From: Endomychus coccineus | Taxonomy: Eukaryota > Arthropoda > Insecta > Coleoptera > Endomychidae | Direction of reading: 5' to 3' | Assembly: GCA_958510875.1 (NCBI GenBank) | Contig: OY294070.1 | Coordinates: 6,882,001 to 6,946,000 of the forward strand | DNA length: 64,000 nt | Part shown: positions 33,886 through 44,278 of the stretch, piece by piece | How positions within the stretch are numbered: position 1 is the stretch's first letter | Layout: the number at the start of each line of letters is the position of its first letter | The notes under the pieces: model-generated | Told to the model about the DNA's origin: nothing | Database searches by the model: none | The model's input: only the letters and a program-made list of their open reading frames with translations | Position numbers and translations under genes: made by a program

Positions 33886-34790
33886 GCCTTTCATACCCCT
33901 TACTCTTAATGGGGAGGTTGTGAGCCTTTGGGTCTCATGGTCTACTGTATAAATCACCATTCCAGCGCTATTGCCTCCGGTGCCCATTAGGCCTGCTGGC
34001 CAATTGAATCTCTTTGTTTTGTTCCTTTGCGGTATCCACTCGAGTATTTTTGTACCTTGTACGAGTTTGTACAAGTCCATAACTGGGTAGGAGATGAATA
34101 ATTCTGGTTCGCCGTTAGGCTTTCCAAGAATTGACTGTCTTCTGCGATCAAGTGCCTCGCATTTACACAGTGTGTGTGTCACTGTTTCTGTATCCTTACC
34201 GCAAAACCTGCATGTCAGGTCCCCATTGTACAGTCCCATTTTGTTTAGGTGCCCTTTTACTGGTGCATGGCCAGTCATGAGCCCTGTTATGACTTATTTT
34301 TTGATTTGATGTATTTCTTCTCATGTTCGTTTCCTGGGATTTTTCCCCTTATTCTTTGTGGTTTTCCATGATCCAGTCTTCTAAAAGACCTTCGTGCTAT
34401 ACGTTTTGGTACCCACGTGGTGGTGGATCTAGAGCGTTCTCCGATCCTCCTCTTGCAAGTTCGTCGGCTTTTTCATTGCCTGTCGTTCCCTGATGTCCCG
34501 GCACCCAGCTCAGTTCAACGCAGTTTCGGTCTGCCAGTATTTCTTGCTCTTTTTGGGATGTCCGTACCAGACGGGATGTCACTTCCTAACTTCTCATTGC
34601 CTTAAGTGCAGCCTGACTGTCTGTCAATATGTGGATCTGCTCATCTTCGATGGCTCTCCGATTGTTTTCCTTCACGCATTGGAGGATTGCATATACCTCT
34701 GCTTGGAAAACACAGGTGTGTTTACCCAATGAATAGCTGGAGCCAGTCTTTAGGACTGTTTACCTAATGAGTCTTTTCTTATGCATATAA
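33885..34790 (-). pseudogene. LINE ORF2 fragment, alpha family (RNase H and C-terminus)
   Basis: Read on the minus strand. From about 34730: an ATSYSLGKHTCVFQAEVYAIL-like RNase H start, ILTDSQAALKAM, and LSWVPGHQGTTGNEKADELA (34510-34450) with the last RNase HI motif intact. Then from 34278 a 146-codon frame begins MTGHAPVKGHLNKMGLYNGD. It carries the zinc knuckle CRFCGKDTETVTHTLCKCEAL (C-x2-C-x8-H-x4-C) and ends near 33870 in 3' UTR. The matching plus-strand copy is 51190-52798. Only the 3' half of ORF2 is present, a usual 5' truncation. One in-frame stop splits the RNase H part. Confidence 0.8.
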
Positions 34791-35439
34791 CCTGGTAAAT
34801 TTCCATCATTTAAGTGTGGAACTCTTTGCCTATAACCTTCAACCTATCAAGTAAAACACAACCAAATGCCACTTTGTGTTCGAACAAATTTCAATGTATT
34901 GTTTATTCAAGTGTTTCAAGCATATATTATTCAACATTGCAGAATCTTCTTTTACCTAATATTTGGCACATAATATGAATAAACATCAGACAGATTAATT
35001 CTACCTGACGAAACTATTCTATTCGGATGAAATTGGCCGGTGGCCTATTGTATTACCTGATTGTAGATGTACAATTGCCCGCAGCTACTACGACAAAAAG
35101 GTCTTTGTGCAGATATATTGTGCCATTTGTCGAAATAAAACAACTTATCTCGACGATCGTACACTTATATCAGTTTTCTATACAAAGGACGCGCCCCATT
35201 TCAAATATTTAATCTTGTTGAAGAAGGAACATTTGATAGAACATTGTCAACTCAACAGCGACAGATATTGCTACCAGAACTTTTGTATTTATCAATGCCG
35301 ACCGCATTCGAAGAATATCGGTTTACGTTTGTAATGGATACGTTTAATTCCTATTAGTGTTCAGTTTGAAGCTATTAAATTCAAAATCGTACTACCTACA
35401 CTACTCGCCATAAAAAGGGGACAAAACTAATCGAGATAT
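34791..35439. other. No recognisable gene
   Basis: AT-rich. Frames at 35027-35334 (+) have no recognisable motif. They sit just upstream of an LTR-like repeat and could be part of an old LTR element. Confidence 0.35.
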
Positions 35440-35580
35440 CTGTATAGTATATGGTTCATATTGTACCGTTGTCGTTACTGAAATAAACTAACGAGCTGAT
35501 TGAACCTCATTGTGCTGGTTCCAATATTCCTCAAATTGCAAAGTATGGGGGCAGGATCGGCTTGAAAAGAAAAAGTCATT
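35440..35580 (+). repeat. LTR-like repeat end (pair with 50155-50275)
   Basis: ATATGGTTCATATTGTACCGTTG-CGTTACTG-AATAAACTAACGAGCTGATTGAACCTCATTGTG is repeated in inverted orientation at 50155-50275. Both copies end near a GGGGCAGGATCGGCTTG or GGTGCAGGATCGGCTTG block. The AATAAA-like signal and a block that could be a primer-binding site suggest an LTR border, but no TG...CA pair or gene was found. Confidence 0.4.
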
Positions 35581-35744
35581 TTAAGCTATAGGAAAACTAT
35601 AATCAATTGAAAATAATATTATATTTTATAACTGAAGATACAATAAATACAATAAAAATTAATGTGGGTACACGGAAAAGCTTTACAATAATCAATTTCA
35701 TGAACTTAACTTAATTCTATTTTACATTAAATTTAGTTCTGTGT

Positions 35745-37330
35745 CACTATCACTTTTTTTTCCCGCAGATGAGGGGAAATGTTGCATAGACGCCTCAGGT
35801 GCTCGTGCCCACGGGTGTGTCGGATTTCTACCGACTAAAACCCCTCCTCCGTGAGGTTGGTTCTCCATCCTAAGGGGAGCCCCAAGGCACTGCGGTCATT
35901 ATAGTCCTATTGTGCCCTCACTTGTTTCTACCTCCTCATCAGTCTGGTGTATTCTATGAATTTCCGTAGCTTGATATAGAGGATACTTCTGATTTCCTCG
36001 GGTGTAGTTTTATCGTCTCCGAGGTATGTCCGATGACCAACCGCTTATGCCGTGCACTGAGACAGCACATGCATAGGTGTCCCATCTTCCACGCCGCAAT
36101 CCCTGCAAGTGGGCTGATTTACCAAACCCATCGTGTAGAGGTGTTTGTTGCATGGGGCGTGTCTGGTCAGAAATGCAACAGGATTCCGTATTTTTCACTT
36201 GTTGCTGCTGGAGATCTCCCATCAGTCGCTTGGAGTGCGACATACGGGGCAGTTGCCTCCAGTAGGCACGGTGTTCTATCTCTAGCCATTTTTGGATTAC
36301 AGATTTCGCTGTGACATGAGAAATGGCACAGGTTGGCTCTGGTCCAATCAATGGTTTTTCCGCCCCCGCTTTAGAGAGTGCGACGGCAGTTTCTGTCCCT
36401 TCTCGTTTGGTTTCCTCAGACTTCCACACGAAGGTTACTCTATTAGGGTTCATCACTAATGCCGTTAGTTCTTTAACGCAATCAAGTACACATTGTGAGG
36501 TGATTGTGTATGACTCCAGTGCCTTAAGCACTGTCAGGTTACTCAATATGATTGTGATTTGTTTATTCTCATAGGGTCCCTCCCTCATAATTTGAGCACA
36601 TATTGTAATTGCAACTATTTTTGCTTAGAATTCTGTCGCAAAAGTCCCTAGGTTCGAAGAAATTCTTTCCCCTTGGTCCGTTTTCTCGACTATTCCAGCA
36701 CCCGTACTGGAATCCCTTGGTATCATATGAGGACTGCCTCCAGCGTTCTCCCGCCTATTCAAGGTTTGAATCATGAAAGGCACGGAAGTGCTGTGAACCT
36801 TGATCCTGTCGGATCTTATCCCCAATGACCCAGGTGATCCAAGCAATCCGAGGATGCTTCGGCCTTTTTGGTCAGCTTTTCCTTGGCCGATAAGATCGAA
36901 GTGATACCCTCCTCTTATGGCCTCTGCCTGAACGGCGAGGTGCAGTGGCTCCAGCCCCAACAGCCTCTCCATCGCAGCCGTTTGGGTGGTCGACATTGCA
37001 CCTGTTACTCCTGAGCATGCCAGCCTCTGATCTCTGTTCAGTGAATGCTGGGATGCTTTTGTTTGTGTTTTTGGCCACCACACGATTGCGGCGTCCGTCA
37101 TCTGTATATTTTTTCCATACAAAAGTAAGTCTTGTATGTTTCCAATGTCCTCTCTCTTTGCGAAGGGTACAATGGTTATTTTCGAAGGATTCACTTTGAG
37201 TACTTCCTTGTTGCACCATTTTTACACGGTGTTCAGTGCGTGTTGCATCAGAGATGCTATTGTGCTCCCGAAAAACATAAACTTACTCTCGACATATACT
37301 TACACATGCTTCTCTGATGCTATCACAAAG
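35745..37330 (-). pseudogene. LINE ORF2 fragment, beta family (minus copy)
   Basis: Two long minus frames. The frame at 36625-37194 reads SGVTGAMSTTQTAAMERLLGLEPLHLAVQAEA, the post-RT segment, and GGYHFDLIGQGKADQKGRSI. It reaches MIPRDSSTGAGIVEKTDQGE at the RNase H start, where YTDGS has decayed to RDSST. The frame at 36010-36588 has NKQITIILSNLTVLKALESY and NPNRVTFVWKSEETKREGTE (the VPGH histidine is lost). The region 35745-36010 is the 3' UTR. The two frames are joined by a shift near 36600. The catalytic residues are missing, so no active RNase H is expected. Confidence 0.75.
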
Positions 37331-37377
37331 TTCTACTCGGGTCTGGAACCTTGTAGTATTATTTCTTGTCCTCAGTT

Positions 37378-37990
37378 AAGACTAATAATTATAGATCAAT
37401 GGTGTATGTAGGTGAACTTTCTGATAATGTATGCAATTTACTTAAAAAACACAATGTTACTACATCTTTTAGAACAAATTATACGGTAGGCAAATATATT
37501 AAAAACAACAAAGTTCAGAATGAAAAAGATCAAGAATCGGCAATGTACAAGGTAGAGTGGGAAGATTGTGATTGTGATACATTCTATATAGGCCAGACAG
37601 TAAGATCTTTCGAAACTAGAATCAAAGAACGTTTTGATTTGAACAAAGGAGATTCAAAAGTTGTAAACCATATTAAAGAAACTGATCATCATTTCGAAGA
37701 TTCTCCATAAGTGAGTTGAAGTAAAGTATTAAACAACTTTTAGAAAATTAAAATTAATAAGTTTAAAAATACGGGAAACCTTTCAAATGATCAGAAATAC
37801 TTTACCAATTCTCCATTAATAAATTTATTTGTAAGTAACACTAATCCTACTGTACACATTCCTCACCCATCCCCTCCTTCTTAATCTTAATTTCAATATT
37901 TAAGAAATAAACCATAGTTTGTAAAACCATTGTTTGATAAAGCCACCGTGTTGTGAAACATGTCACGTTTTGTTTAATAAAAAAGAAGTT
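37378..37990 (+). mobile_element. Penelope-like element, family A copy 2 (5'-truncated)
   Basis: It begins abruptly at 37378 in the linker (NNYRSMVYVGELSDNVCNLL), homologous to 8960 of copy 1. An open frame to 37710 includes the GIY-YIG nuclease: AMYKVEWEDCDCDTFYIGQT and TRIKERFDLNKGDS. The 3' UTR carries the hammerhead-like fold at 37923-37971, then a short A-rich end. Abrupt 5' truncation fits target-primed reverse transcription. Confidence 0.85.
37923..37971 (+). ncRNA. Hammerhead-like fold, PLE-A copy 2
   Basis: AAAAC-CATT-GT (37923-37933), TTGATAA (37934-37940), an extra A, stem II GCCAC/GTTGT with one mismatch (37942-37954), GAAA, the ACATGT palindrome, cleavage C at 37964, AC-GTTTT closing stem I. 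Core positions 3 and 8 read U and A, against U and G in copy 1. Confidence 0.65.
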
Positions 37991-38730
37991 TGTGAAAATT
38001 TATGACAAAGGTATTTTTCATTAAAACTATAAATCTTAATTATTGTGAATATTTTAACGATGTTAGATCTCATCTAGCATCAGGACCTTGTTTTCCGTAT
38101 AAACGAAGCTCGTCTAGAGAACTACCTATTCGCCATTGAGCATCGGGGATGATAAAAGATATGGTCGGCATCGAATTTTCAATAGTAGGCTGTTATGAAC
38201 AAACAATGGTTGTTGTAACAGTATCAAAGGTAATAATAACCGGTAGTGAATGGGCCTTACAATGCAGATAGAATATCTGGAGGCATTACAACCATCTGCT
38301 TAGGTACTTCTTTACAAAAGCCGCGAATTGCATTATGTAATTCAAACGGTGGGGTTTGAAAGTCTAAGAATATTTCAATCAGCTGAATCAGTTCCTTTAG
38401 TTTAGTTTCATCTTTGCATCTTTTACAATGTTTCGAGGCTGTGCCAAAAGTTGTGGTTTCGTAGTTCTCGGCCAAAGGTAATTCACGTAAGTCTCTCTAA
38501 CTAAATTACAGAAAATCAACTTTTCAAATATCATTTACGTTTAATGCTATCTAGTGATGAAAAGTGACATTGTTCCTAATATAATGAAAAATTCGAAGCT
38601 TTTCCTTTTGGGATATTGGTCGATGTAGGTACATGGAGTTTTCCTGTTTTCATATCCTAGGAAGAAATATTGAATTGTAATGTTGAACGATTATGTTATA
38701 TTGGCTTATATTTCCAACTGGCTAGTGAAT
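37991..38730. other. No recognisable gene
   Basis: A minus frame at 38257-38475 (72 codons) contains CKRCKDETKLKELIQLIEIF but matches no family that I know. It might be the tail of a real protein. Nothing else is readable. Confidence 0.35.
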
Positions 38731-38990
38731 CAGTGGCGTAGATAACGCACCCACCACCCCCGCGGTTAATTTCGAGGGTTGCAAAAATACTTATTGGTGT
38801 ATAATATATTATAAGATATACTATTAATAACGTGTAAATAACAAATTATTTTTAATAATCAAAATATGTTGATTATTCTTAGTTAAAATTCAAAGTATCT
38901 TTGTTATTTTCCTTTTCCTTTTTTTTTCGAAAAAGGAACGGGCGCAAAGAGTTTATGCGGGGGGCGGAACGGGAATTAGCTACGTTACTG
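38731..38990. mobile_element. hAT MITE, 260 bp, 8-bp target duplication
   Basis: The ends are CAGTGGCGTAGATAACGC on the left and the inverted CAGTAACGTAGCTAATTCCC on the right. They are flanked by the exact direct repeat TAGTGAAT (38723-38730 and 38991-38998). CAGTGGCGTAG ends and 8-bp duplications are the hallmarks of hAT elements. The interior is AT-rich and non-coding. Confidence 0.9.
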
Positions 38991-38998
38991 TAGTGAAT

Positions 38999-39165
38999 TT
39001 CAGTAAATCAAATTTGCTATTAAGCGTGTTCAAAAAGCCAATGTTAATCAAAATCTTCTCACTTGTAATGGCGAAAGTATCGCCAACATATTCATACCAA
39101 ACTTTCGGAAACTGATTCAATTTTGATATTAAGGAGGTTTGAAATTTGAAATCCTTCAATTTTGC
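38999..39165 (-). pseudogene. PLE-C reverse transcriptase scrap, minus
   Basis: The minus frame reads TSLISKLNQFPKVWYEYVGDTFAI, the RT palm with YVDD changed to YVGD, then NIGFLNTLNSKFDL. It matches the PLE-C copy at 40630-40750 and is head-to-head with the plus scrap that starts at 39165. Confidence 0.7.
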
Positions 39166-39276
39166 AATAAGTGAACTTGGAGATACTCTCGTTCTATTTG
39201 ATGTTTCACTATCTACAAATAACCCAATACCTGAGTCGATAAACATTCTGAAGAAATGGCTTTCAAATATCACCTA
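39165..39276 (+). pseudogene. PLE-C reverse transcriptase motif A scrap, plus
   Basis: The plus frame reads LGDTLVLFDV, then NNPIPESINILKKWLSN, matching 40370-40460 of the better copy. It ends at 39276, where a separate copy starts with the PKIHK box. Confidence 0.65.
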
Positions 39277-39434
39277 AGATTCATAAATCGGGTAATTCCA
39301 TGAGACCAATCATTTCAAACATTAATTGTCCTACGTATAACATAGCAAAATAGTAAGTGAAGAAATTTAGCAACTTCCAAGCAGCACCAAGTTTGTCTGT
39401 GAAAAATGCTTTGGAACTTATTGCAAAATTGAAA
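39277..39434 (+). mobile_element. Penelope-like element, family C, 5' part before insertion
   Basis: PKIHKSGNSMRPIISNINC and NALELIAKLK give the RT fingers up to the point where PLE-E inserted. The next residues (HFKLEPGDTLVLFDVVSLF) resume at 40348. The 5' end is truncated just before PKIHK. Confidence 0.75.
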
Positions 39435-40336
39435 TATATATAAAAATTCTCGGGAAATAGGTCACATTAACACTTTGTTTTAAATATTCGTCTTTACGTA
39501 CGTTTCGGTCTCACGACCATCATCAGAAGACTCAATATATCTAAAAAGGGGTTTATAAAAACTAATTATAGCACAAGCGTCCAAATCGCACAATTTAACT
39601 TCAATCAAAAGAGCCCACGCCGTCGAAACGAACAGAACTACGAATAATCGAAATTGTATAGTCAGTATTAAATTTTATGTAGTAAGAATCCGCTATTCAG
39701 TAATATTATTAAAATATATGAGTGCATATTGGTATTCTCACAACAACTGAGAAGAACGAAGTTATTTGTCAAGTGTCTACTTTCGAAACCAGATGTGTAG
39801 GATTTATGAGTATGGTACTTAAGAAAGGTTTCAGACCTGTACTGGAAAATTACTATTACGCATTCTTCCTAAAAACATTTTCAACAATTATAAAGACGTA
39901 TGTAAGAATTTGCAAGAGATTATTTAATCAAATTAGTATAAATATGACTTAGATTTTGTGTGTCTACCCTATGATTTACAGATTTGGGGTCCCGTTTTAT
40001 GTGAATCATCTCCAGGATAGATCTTTTATAATAATTGGTTTCCTTGGTTAAGATATTAACATTTTTGTAATCAAATTGATGGTTGTAATCAAAGCAACGC
40101 TTAGCAAGGGCGGTGGAATTTTCTAAGTTGTTATTTCTTGTGCTTTATTTATGGCCGTACATTCTTTTTTGTAAATATTGTTTAGAGATTCCAGTATAGG
40201 TTCCAACACAATCTAAACAATTCAATTTATACACTGTGTGGGTTTGTTTATCTTTGGGTATTAAAGGTTTTAGATTTGAGAAATATTTCCCAACACAGTT
40301 AGTAGGTTTATGCGCAACATTTATATCATACTTTTT
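39435..40336 (-). mobile_element. Penelope-like element, family E, inserted in PLE-C with 11-bp duplication
   Basis: It is bounded by direct repeats CAAAATTGAAA at 39424-39434 and 40337-40347. Read on the minus strand it starts (5'-truncated) with KYDINVAHKPTNCVGKYFSN. It continues with the GIY-YIG region HTVYKLNCLDCVGTYTGISK, where GIY-YIG reads YTG, then LAKRCFDYNHQFDYKN and EMIHIKRDPKSVN. The 3' UTR contains the AAGAATCC block, then the terminal repeat with a hammerhead (39490-39531), and ends TATATATA at 39435. It shows that the scattered hammerhead repeats of this window are 3' ends of this PLE family. Confidence 0.85.
39490..39531 (-). ncRNA. Hammerhead ribozyme, PLE-E copy 6 (core complete)
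   Basis: On the minus strand: GTCTT (39531-39527) pairs with AAGAC (39494-39490). Between them come CTGATGA, T, GGTC-GTGA-GACC, GAAA, the ACGTACGT palindrome and the cleavage-site A. All core bases are intact. Confidence 0.8.
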
Positions 40337-41570
40337 CAAAATTGAAACATTTTAAGCTTGAACCTGGTGATACTCTTGTTTTATTTGATGTTGTTTCACT
40401 ATTTACAAATACTCCAATCCTTGAGTCGATAAACATACTGAATAAATGGCTTTTCAAATATTGATATCCCCGATATAAACTGCACAGAATACGTAATCCT
40501 TACATCTTCATGTATGGAGCAAAATTATTCCACTTTTAACAAAAATTACTATAAACAAACAAGCGGATGTGCAATGGACAATTTACTCTCTCCTTTTTTG
40601 GCCAATATTTTTCTAAGCGAACTTGAAGCCTCCTTAAAATCAAAATTGAATCATTTAACTAAAGTTTGGTATAGATATGTTGACGACATTTTCGCGATTA
40701 CAAGAAAAAATTTTGATTTACATGACTTTTTGAACACGCTTAATAGCCAATTTGTTTCAACGAGATTCAATGTCGAAATAGAAACAGATAATCAGCTTCC
40801 TTTCCTTGATATTAACATTACAAAAAATGATAATCACTTGGATTTCGACATAAAGATTAGTTCAGTTCAGTTTGAGCCAGCATAATTATAACAACGAAGT
40901 TCAGCAAATTGCGTTGGACAATGGTTACCACAAATCATCGATCAATAATTTAATTTCTAAACATAAACGACAATTGGAACGTAGTGTACTAACCAAATTA
41001 GAGCCATTACCTTCAAATACTTCAATCAAATTCAAACGTATCACTTATCATTCTTCAGTAATTAATAAATTCCATAGTTTGTTTTCTAAATTTTCAATAC
41101 AACCAATTTATAGATGTAAGAACAAGCTAAAACACAGTTTAGGCAACACCTTTGATAAAGTTTCCGATTTCGACAAATCTGGGATTTGGAAAATCAATTG
41201 TGAGTCGTGTTCAAAATGCTATGTGGTGCAAACTAGAAGAAACATTTTAACTCGCTATAAGGAACATTTTGCTCAAATTGTGAAAAATCAACGTTAGCCG
41301 AACATGTTTTGAATACAGGTCACACCATTTCTCAACAAACTTTATCACATTTAAAACACAGTATAAGCAAATATCTATGAAATCCAGAAGGAATGAAAAA
41401 TTATAAGCAACAAAGCTATTTATTAAATTCCGATTTATCTCCAGCTGAGGTCAACCCATTGTTTACATTAATATCCCCAAATAGTATTTAAAAAGACACA
41501 TTTTGATTTATAATTTAGTTTACTCTGATGATGGCTACTTGGTAGCCGAAAGTAGATTGAACTGCCTTTT
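40337..41570 (+). mobile_element. Penelope-like element, family C, main part after insertion
   Basis: It resumes RT with FKLEPGDTLVLFDVVSLFTN (motif A Asp). After a shift near 40460, the frame 40514-40885 reads QTSGCAMDNLLSPFLANIFL, then VWYRYVDDIFAI with the catalytic YVDD intact, and QLPFLDINITK. After another shift at 40870, the frame 40872-41297 carries SHKRQ-like linker sequence, the Cys pair in KINCESCSKCYVVQTRRN (GIY-YIG decayed to YVVQ) and TRYKEH. A further shift leads to EHVLNTGHTIS and ends near 41490. The 3' UTR has a partial hammerhead at 41525. Three or more frameshifts make it non-coding. Confidence 0.85.
41525..41551 (+). ncRNA. Partial hammerhead core, PLE-C
   Basis: CTGATGA (41525-41531), T, a 6-bp stem II GGCTAC-TTG-GTAGCC, GAAA (41548-41551). 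No self-complementary stem III or UH cleavage site follows, so the fold is incomplete. Confidence 0.5.
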
Positions 41571-41654
41571 ACTTTGTTGCAAGTTCATTATTTCACAAAT
41601 GAAAGCTACACTGTATAATAATAAATAAACTTTCATTATAAAAATAAAAGAAAA

Positions 41655-41690
41655 CACGAAATGTTTCGCCACACAGTGGCTTCTTCATTC
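41655..41690 (-). ncRNA. Hammerhead-like relic, PLE-A type
   Basis: On the minus strand: ATGAAGA (41688-41682), an extra A, perfect 5-bp stem II GCCAC-TGT-GTGGC, GAAAC, then ATTTC in place of ATGTC. It shares the extra A and stem II with the PLE-A fold. Core position 3 is A, so it is dead. Its PLE body, if any, is not readable in the minus frame at 41593-41823. Confidence 0.5.
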
Positions 41691-41699
41691 GAATAATGG

Positions 41700-42905
41700 T
41701 GCTTGTACATCTATTGCACAACCAAAATCTCGAAACCAAAGGCCTCAACAAGCTTTGCTGAATCAAAGCTTTCAAAGTAAGGGATAAAGCGGGATTACGT
41801 AAATTCGAATGAAAATTTCCCAAATTAATTCCTCAGGGGTGACAACATGACGCACAATATAAACGTAACCCCTTCTCGTAAAAACCCTCTCATTAGAAGA
41901 TTTAATATGTGTAAACACTTGACAATCGTCCTCATGCGAAACCCAATGAGATCCTGTATAAATGACGCAACCCTTATCAACATGGCGACCGGGGGGGATT
42001 GAAACTCGCCATAATACTCGAGGGAGCTGTAATCTATTCCACAGATCTAGAATTCACTCTCTGCTGTTACACTCGCCCCTCGTGAATTCATTACAATCCC
42101 GTACTTAGATGGGGATGATATCACACGCGGGTTGTGACAACGTGGAGGCAGAGATGGATTACGAGAAATACTATTTTTGTACGATAATAGCGGGCAAATG
42201 AGTCAAATCCAACCTAATATAACTGCGTTGATCATTTTTGATCAAGTATCGGCAGTGAGCAGTGGCGTAGTGTAAATAAATGTGCTCATTGCTATATCCG
42301 TCTTCCCCTTCCTCCTCCCTGATGCATTTGAACTACAGAATCAGTACCCCTTTTCTCCTTTAGTTTCGAAGATAATTTTTTTGGAATTTTGGAAATCCTA
42401 TATACACAATAAGCGACAATTTTTGACATATAAATGATTTTTTTTCATTCCAATTTTTGCTGCAAGTGACACTAACTTTCGATTTACGAATGGAACACAC
42501 TGTATCACAGCATTTTTGAATTCCGCGTAATAGTCTGAATCCAACGATATCAAATAAGTGACATTTCAAACTTCAATTTTCTTAATAATTTGATTTTTAC
42601 TTTTCCATTTAAGTATGACGTAATAGTTCCGAGTTATTCCAAATGACCGGTGTTATGCTAGAAAAATCGAAATCAAGTCAAAAATATGAGCAAATAAATT
42701 TCATCAAAATGTAGTATTAAAATGTGCAGTAAGTACAAACAAAATTATAGCTAACAGAAAATAAGAAATTACAATTTAGTTCTAATTAAATGTTGAGAAG
42801 TAACTTATAAGATGGCTTTGAAAACAATGGAATATTTACCTCGTCAAATATTTGTTGGTATACCGGTATTCTATTGTGTCTTTAAAATACTTGTTAATTG
42901 TGTTG
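41700..42905. other. No recognisable gene
   Basis: AT-rich with short frames only. CAGTGGCGTAG at 42260 resembles a hAT end but has no partner. Confidence 0.4.
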
Positions 42906-42908
42906 AAA

Positions 42909-43070
42909 ATGCCGCAAAGTTATACTAGAGATGAGAAAGTGGACATATTAATTATTTATGGGGAATGCAGAAAAATGCAGTTGCGTCTCGGAAAACGTAA
43001 TTGTCCCATTTCCATATTGCTACATAAAATCAGTCCTACTGTTAAAATCATACCACTTAAATTGAGTCCA
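42909..43070 (+). pseudogene. DUF4817-type helix-turn-helix relic
   Basis: The frame opens MPQSYTRDEKVDILIIYGECRK. This is the pattern of the DUF4817 N-terminal helix-turn-helix domain (YT-EEK-DML-IYGEC-KNA--A---Y), abundant in transposon-like genes of insects. A shift follows at once, and the rest runs into the telomere-linked repeat near 43100. Only about 25 residues support the call. Confidence 0.5.
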
Positions 43071-43099
43071 GGGTTTCAATATAATTCTCAAAATATTCT

Positions 43100-43301
43100 T
43101 AGAAATGAGAGTGTTAAGATTAGCGCGATTACAATATTTGCATTCTATACCAACAAAGTTAGATTAGTAGATCAGGTTAAGTTACGTTAGGTTACAAACA
43201 AACTGGGTACAATAAACAATCATTATTGGTTATTATGAGAGTGTTAAGATTAGCGCGATTACAATATTTATTGCTTTCTGTATCAACAAAGTTAGGTTAG
43301 G
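43100..43301 (+). repeat. TTAGG-linked repeat unit, two copies
   Basis: GTGTTAAGATTAGCGCGATTACAATATTT then TCTATA-CAACAAAGTTAG occurs at 43110 and 43236. The second copy is preceded by GGTACAATAAACAATCATTATTGG-TTATTATGA. More copies lie at 44192 (partial), 45249, 47200 (partial) and 47287. Each leads into TTAGG repeats, like a subtelomeric linker. Confidence 0.75.
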
Positions 43302-43351
43302 AGGATAGGTTGGATTAGGTCAGGTTAGGTAAGATTAGATTAGGTTAGGTT
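43290..43351 (+). repeat. TTAGG array 1
   Basis: Imperfect tandem TTAGG (written GGTTA) with variants such as GGATAGG and AGATTAGATTAGG. The G-rich strand is the plus strand. It precedes retroelement unit 1. Confidence 0.85.
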
Positions 43352-44169
43352 CCTGAAAAGCAGGAGCCACTTCTCTTGTGCGGAGCCTGAAACCGCAACA
43401 AGGCGCGTCCCCATGTGGCAGATAGGGAAAACTCAAGGCCATGTCGCCAGTAGGGTCATGGGTAAGAGTGAAACGCTCTCGCGGACCAACAGACACCCAG
43501 ACCCTGGATAGATTATGGACTCCCAATCACAAGTTCCTGAGAAGAAGGTGATGGATAGATCGTGATTGGCACGGATGATCCATATGTTCCAGTAGAGTAA
43601 GTTATCTCATCAAAGATAACTTACTGAAACAACGTAGGAAGTTATCCAATCGAGATAAATTACTAAAACCCAGGAACCATAATATTGGGAATCAACAATA
43701 TCATGACAAATACAGAAACACCATAGGAAATATTCCCAGCGAGTTAAAGTACTGAAAACACAGAAATCATGATATTGTTTCTGATACAAACAGAAACACC
43801 GTAGGAAGTTATCCATAATGAGATAAATAACTAAGACTAAAGAATACCGTAAAATAAGCATCAACCATATTACGGTATAAACATACGAAACACGAAACAT
43901 AAAGTAGACAAAATAGCGCTATAAAGACAAACAAACAGAAACAACCAAACGTTAACATTAACGGAAACACGAACGTAAAACACCAACGTAAACAAATGTG
44001 ATATAACATCAAGAAACACAACAGAGCGAAAGCGGTCCCGGGATATGGATGAAGATCGGAGAGGTTTTAGCAAGTATGCTGTAACATAGAGTGAGTCCTG
44101 CACTACCTGAAGTGATAGATAAAGCTGACGGTGTGCATAAAGCATTTCCTCTCCAAAGAAAAAAAAAAA
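43352..44169 (+). mobile_element. Non-autonomous poly(A) retroelement unit, copy 1, in TTAGG
   Basis: It starts CCTGAAAAGCAGGAGCC immediately after GGTTAGGTT and ends in about 12 A immediately before GGTTGAATTAGGTTAGG. The first 200 bp are GC-richer with potential hairpins (CCTG-AAAG-CAGG). The middle holds repeated hairpin-like units with AAGTTATC/GATAACTT and AATATT-GGGAATCAACAATAT. The 3' part has GGTTTTAGCA-GTATG and TGAGTCCTGCACTAC. There is no ORF of note. The copies at 44279 and 21592 are homologous. It is likely mobilised in trans by a telomere-targeting R1-type LINE (inference). Confidence 0.75.
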
Positions 44170-44278
44170 GGTTGAATTAGGTTAGGTTAGGTGCATTCTA
44201 TATCAACAAAGTTAGGTTAGGTTAGGTCAGGTTAGGTTGAGTTAAGTTAGGATAGGTTAGGTTAGGTTAGGTTAGGTT
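44170..44278 (+). repeat. TTAGG array 2
   Basis: GGTTGAATTAGGTTAGGTTAGG, then a short linker GTGCATTCTATATCAACAAA, then about 70 bp of GGTTA repeats with variants (GGTCA, GTTGA, GGATA). It lies between retroelement units 1 and 2. Confidence 0.85.

Noticed and set aside
38257..38475. 72-codon minus frame with a CKRCKDE motif as a host gene exon
   Set aside because: No splice sites or recognisable family. Too short to support a gene call; left as unassigned.
42260..42270. CAGTGGCGTAG, a hAT-like terminus
   Set aside because: No inverted partner and no target duplication within several hundred bases. At most a solitary eroded end.
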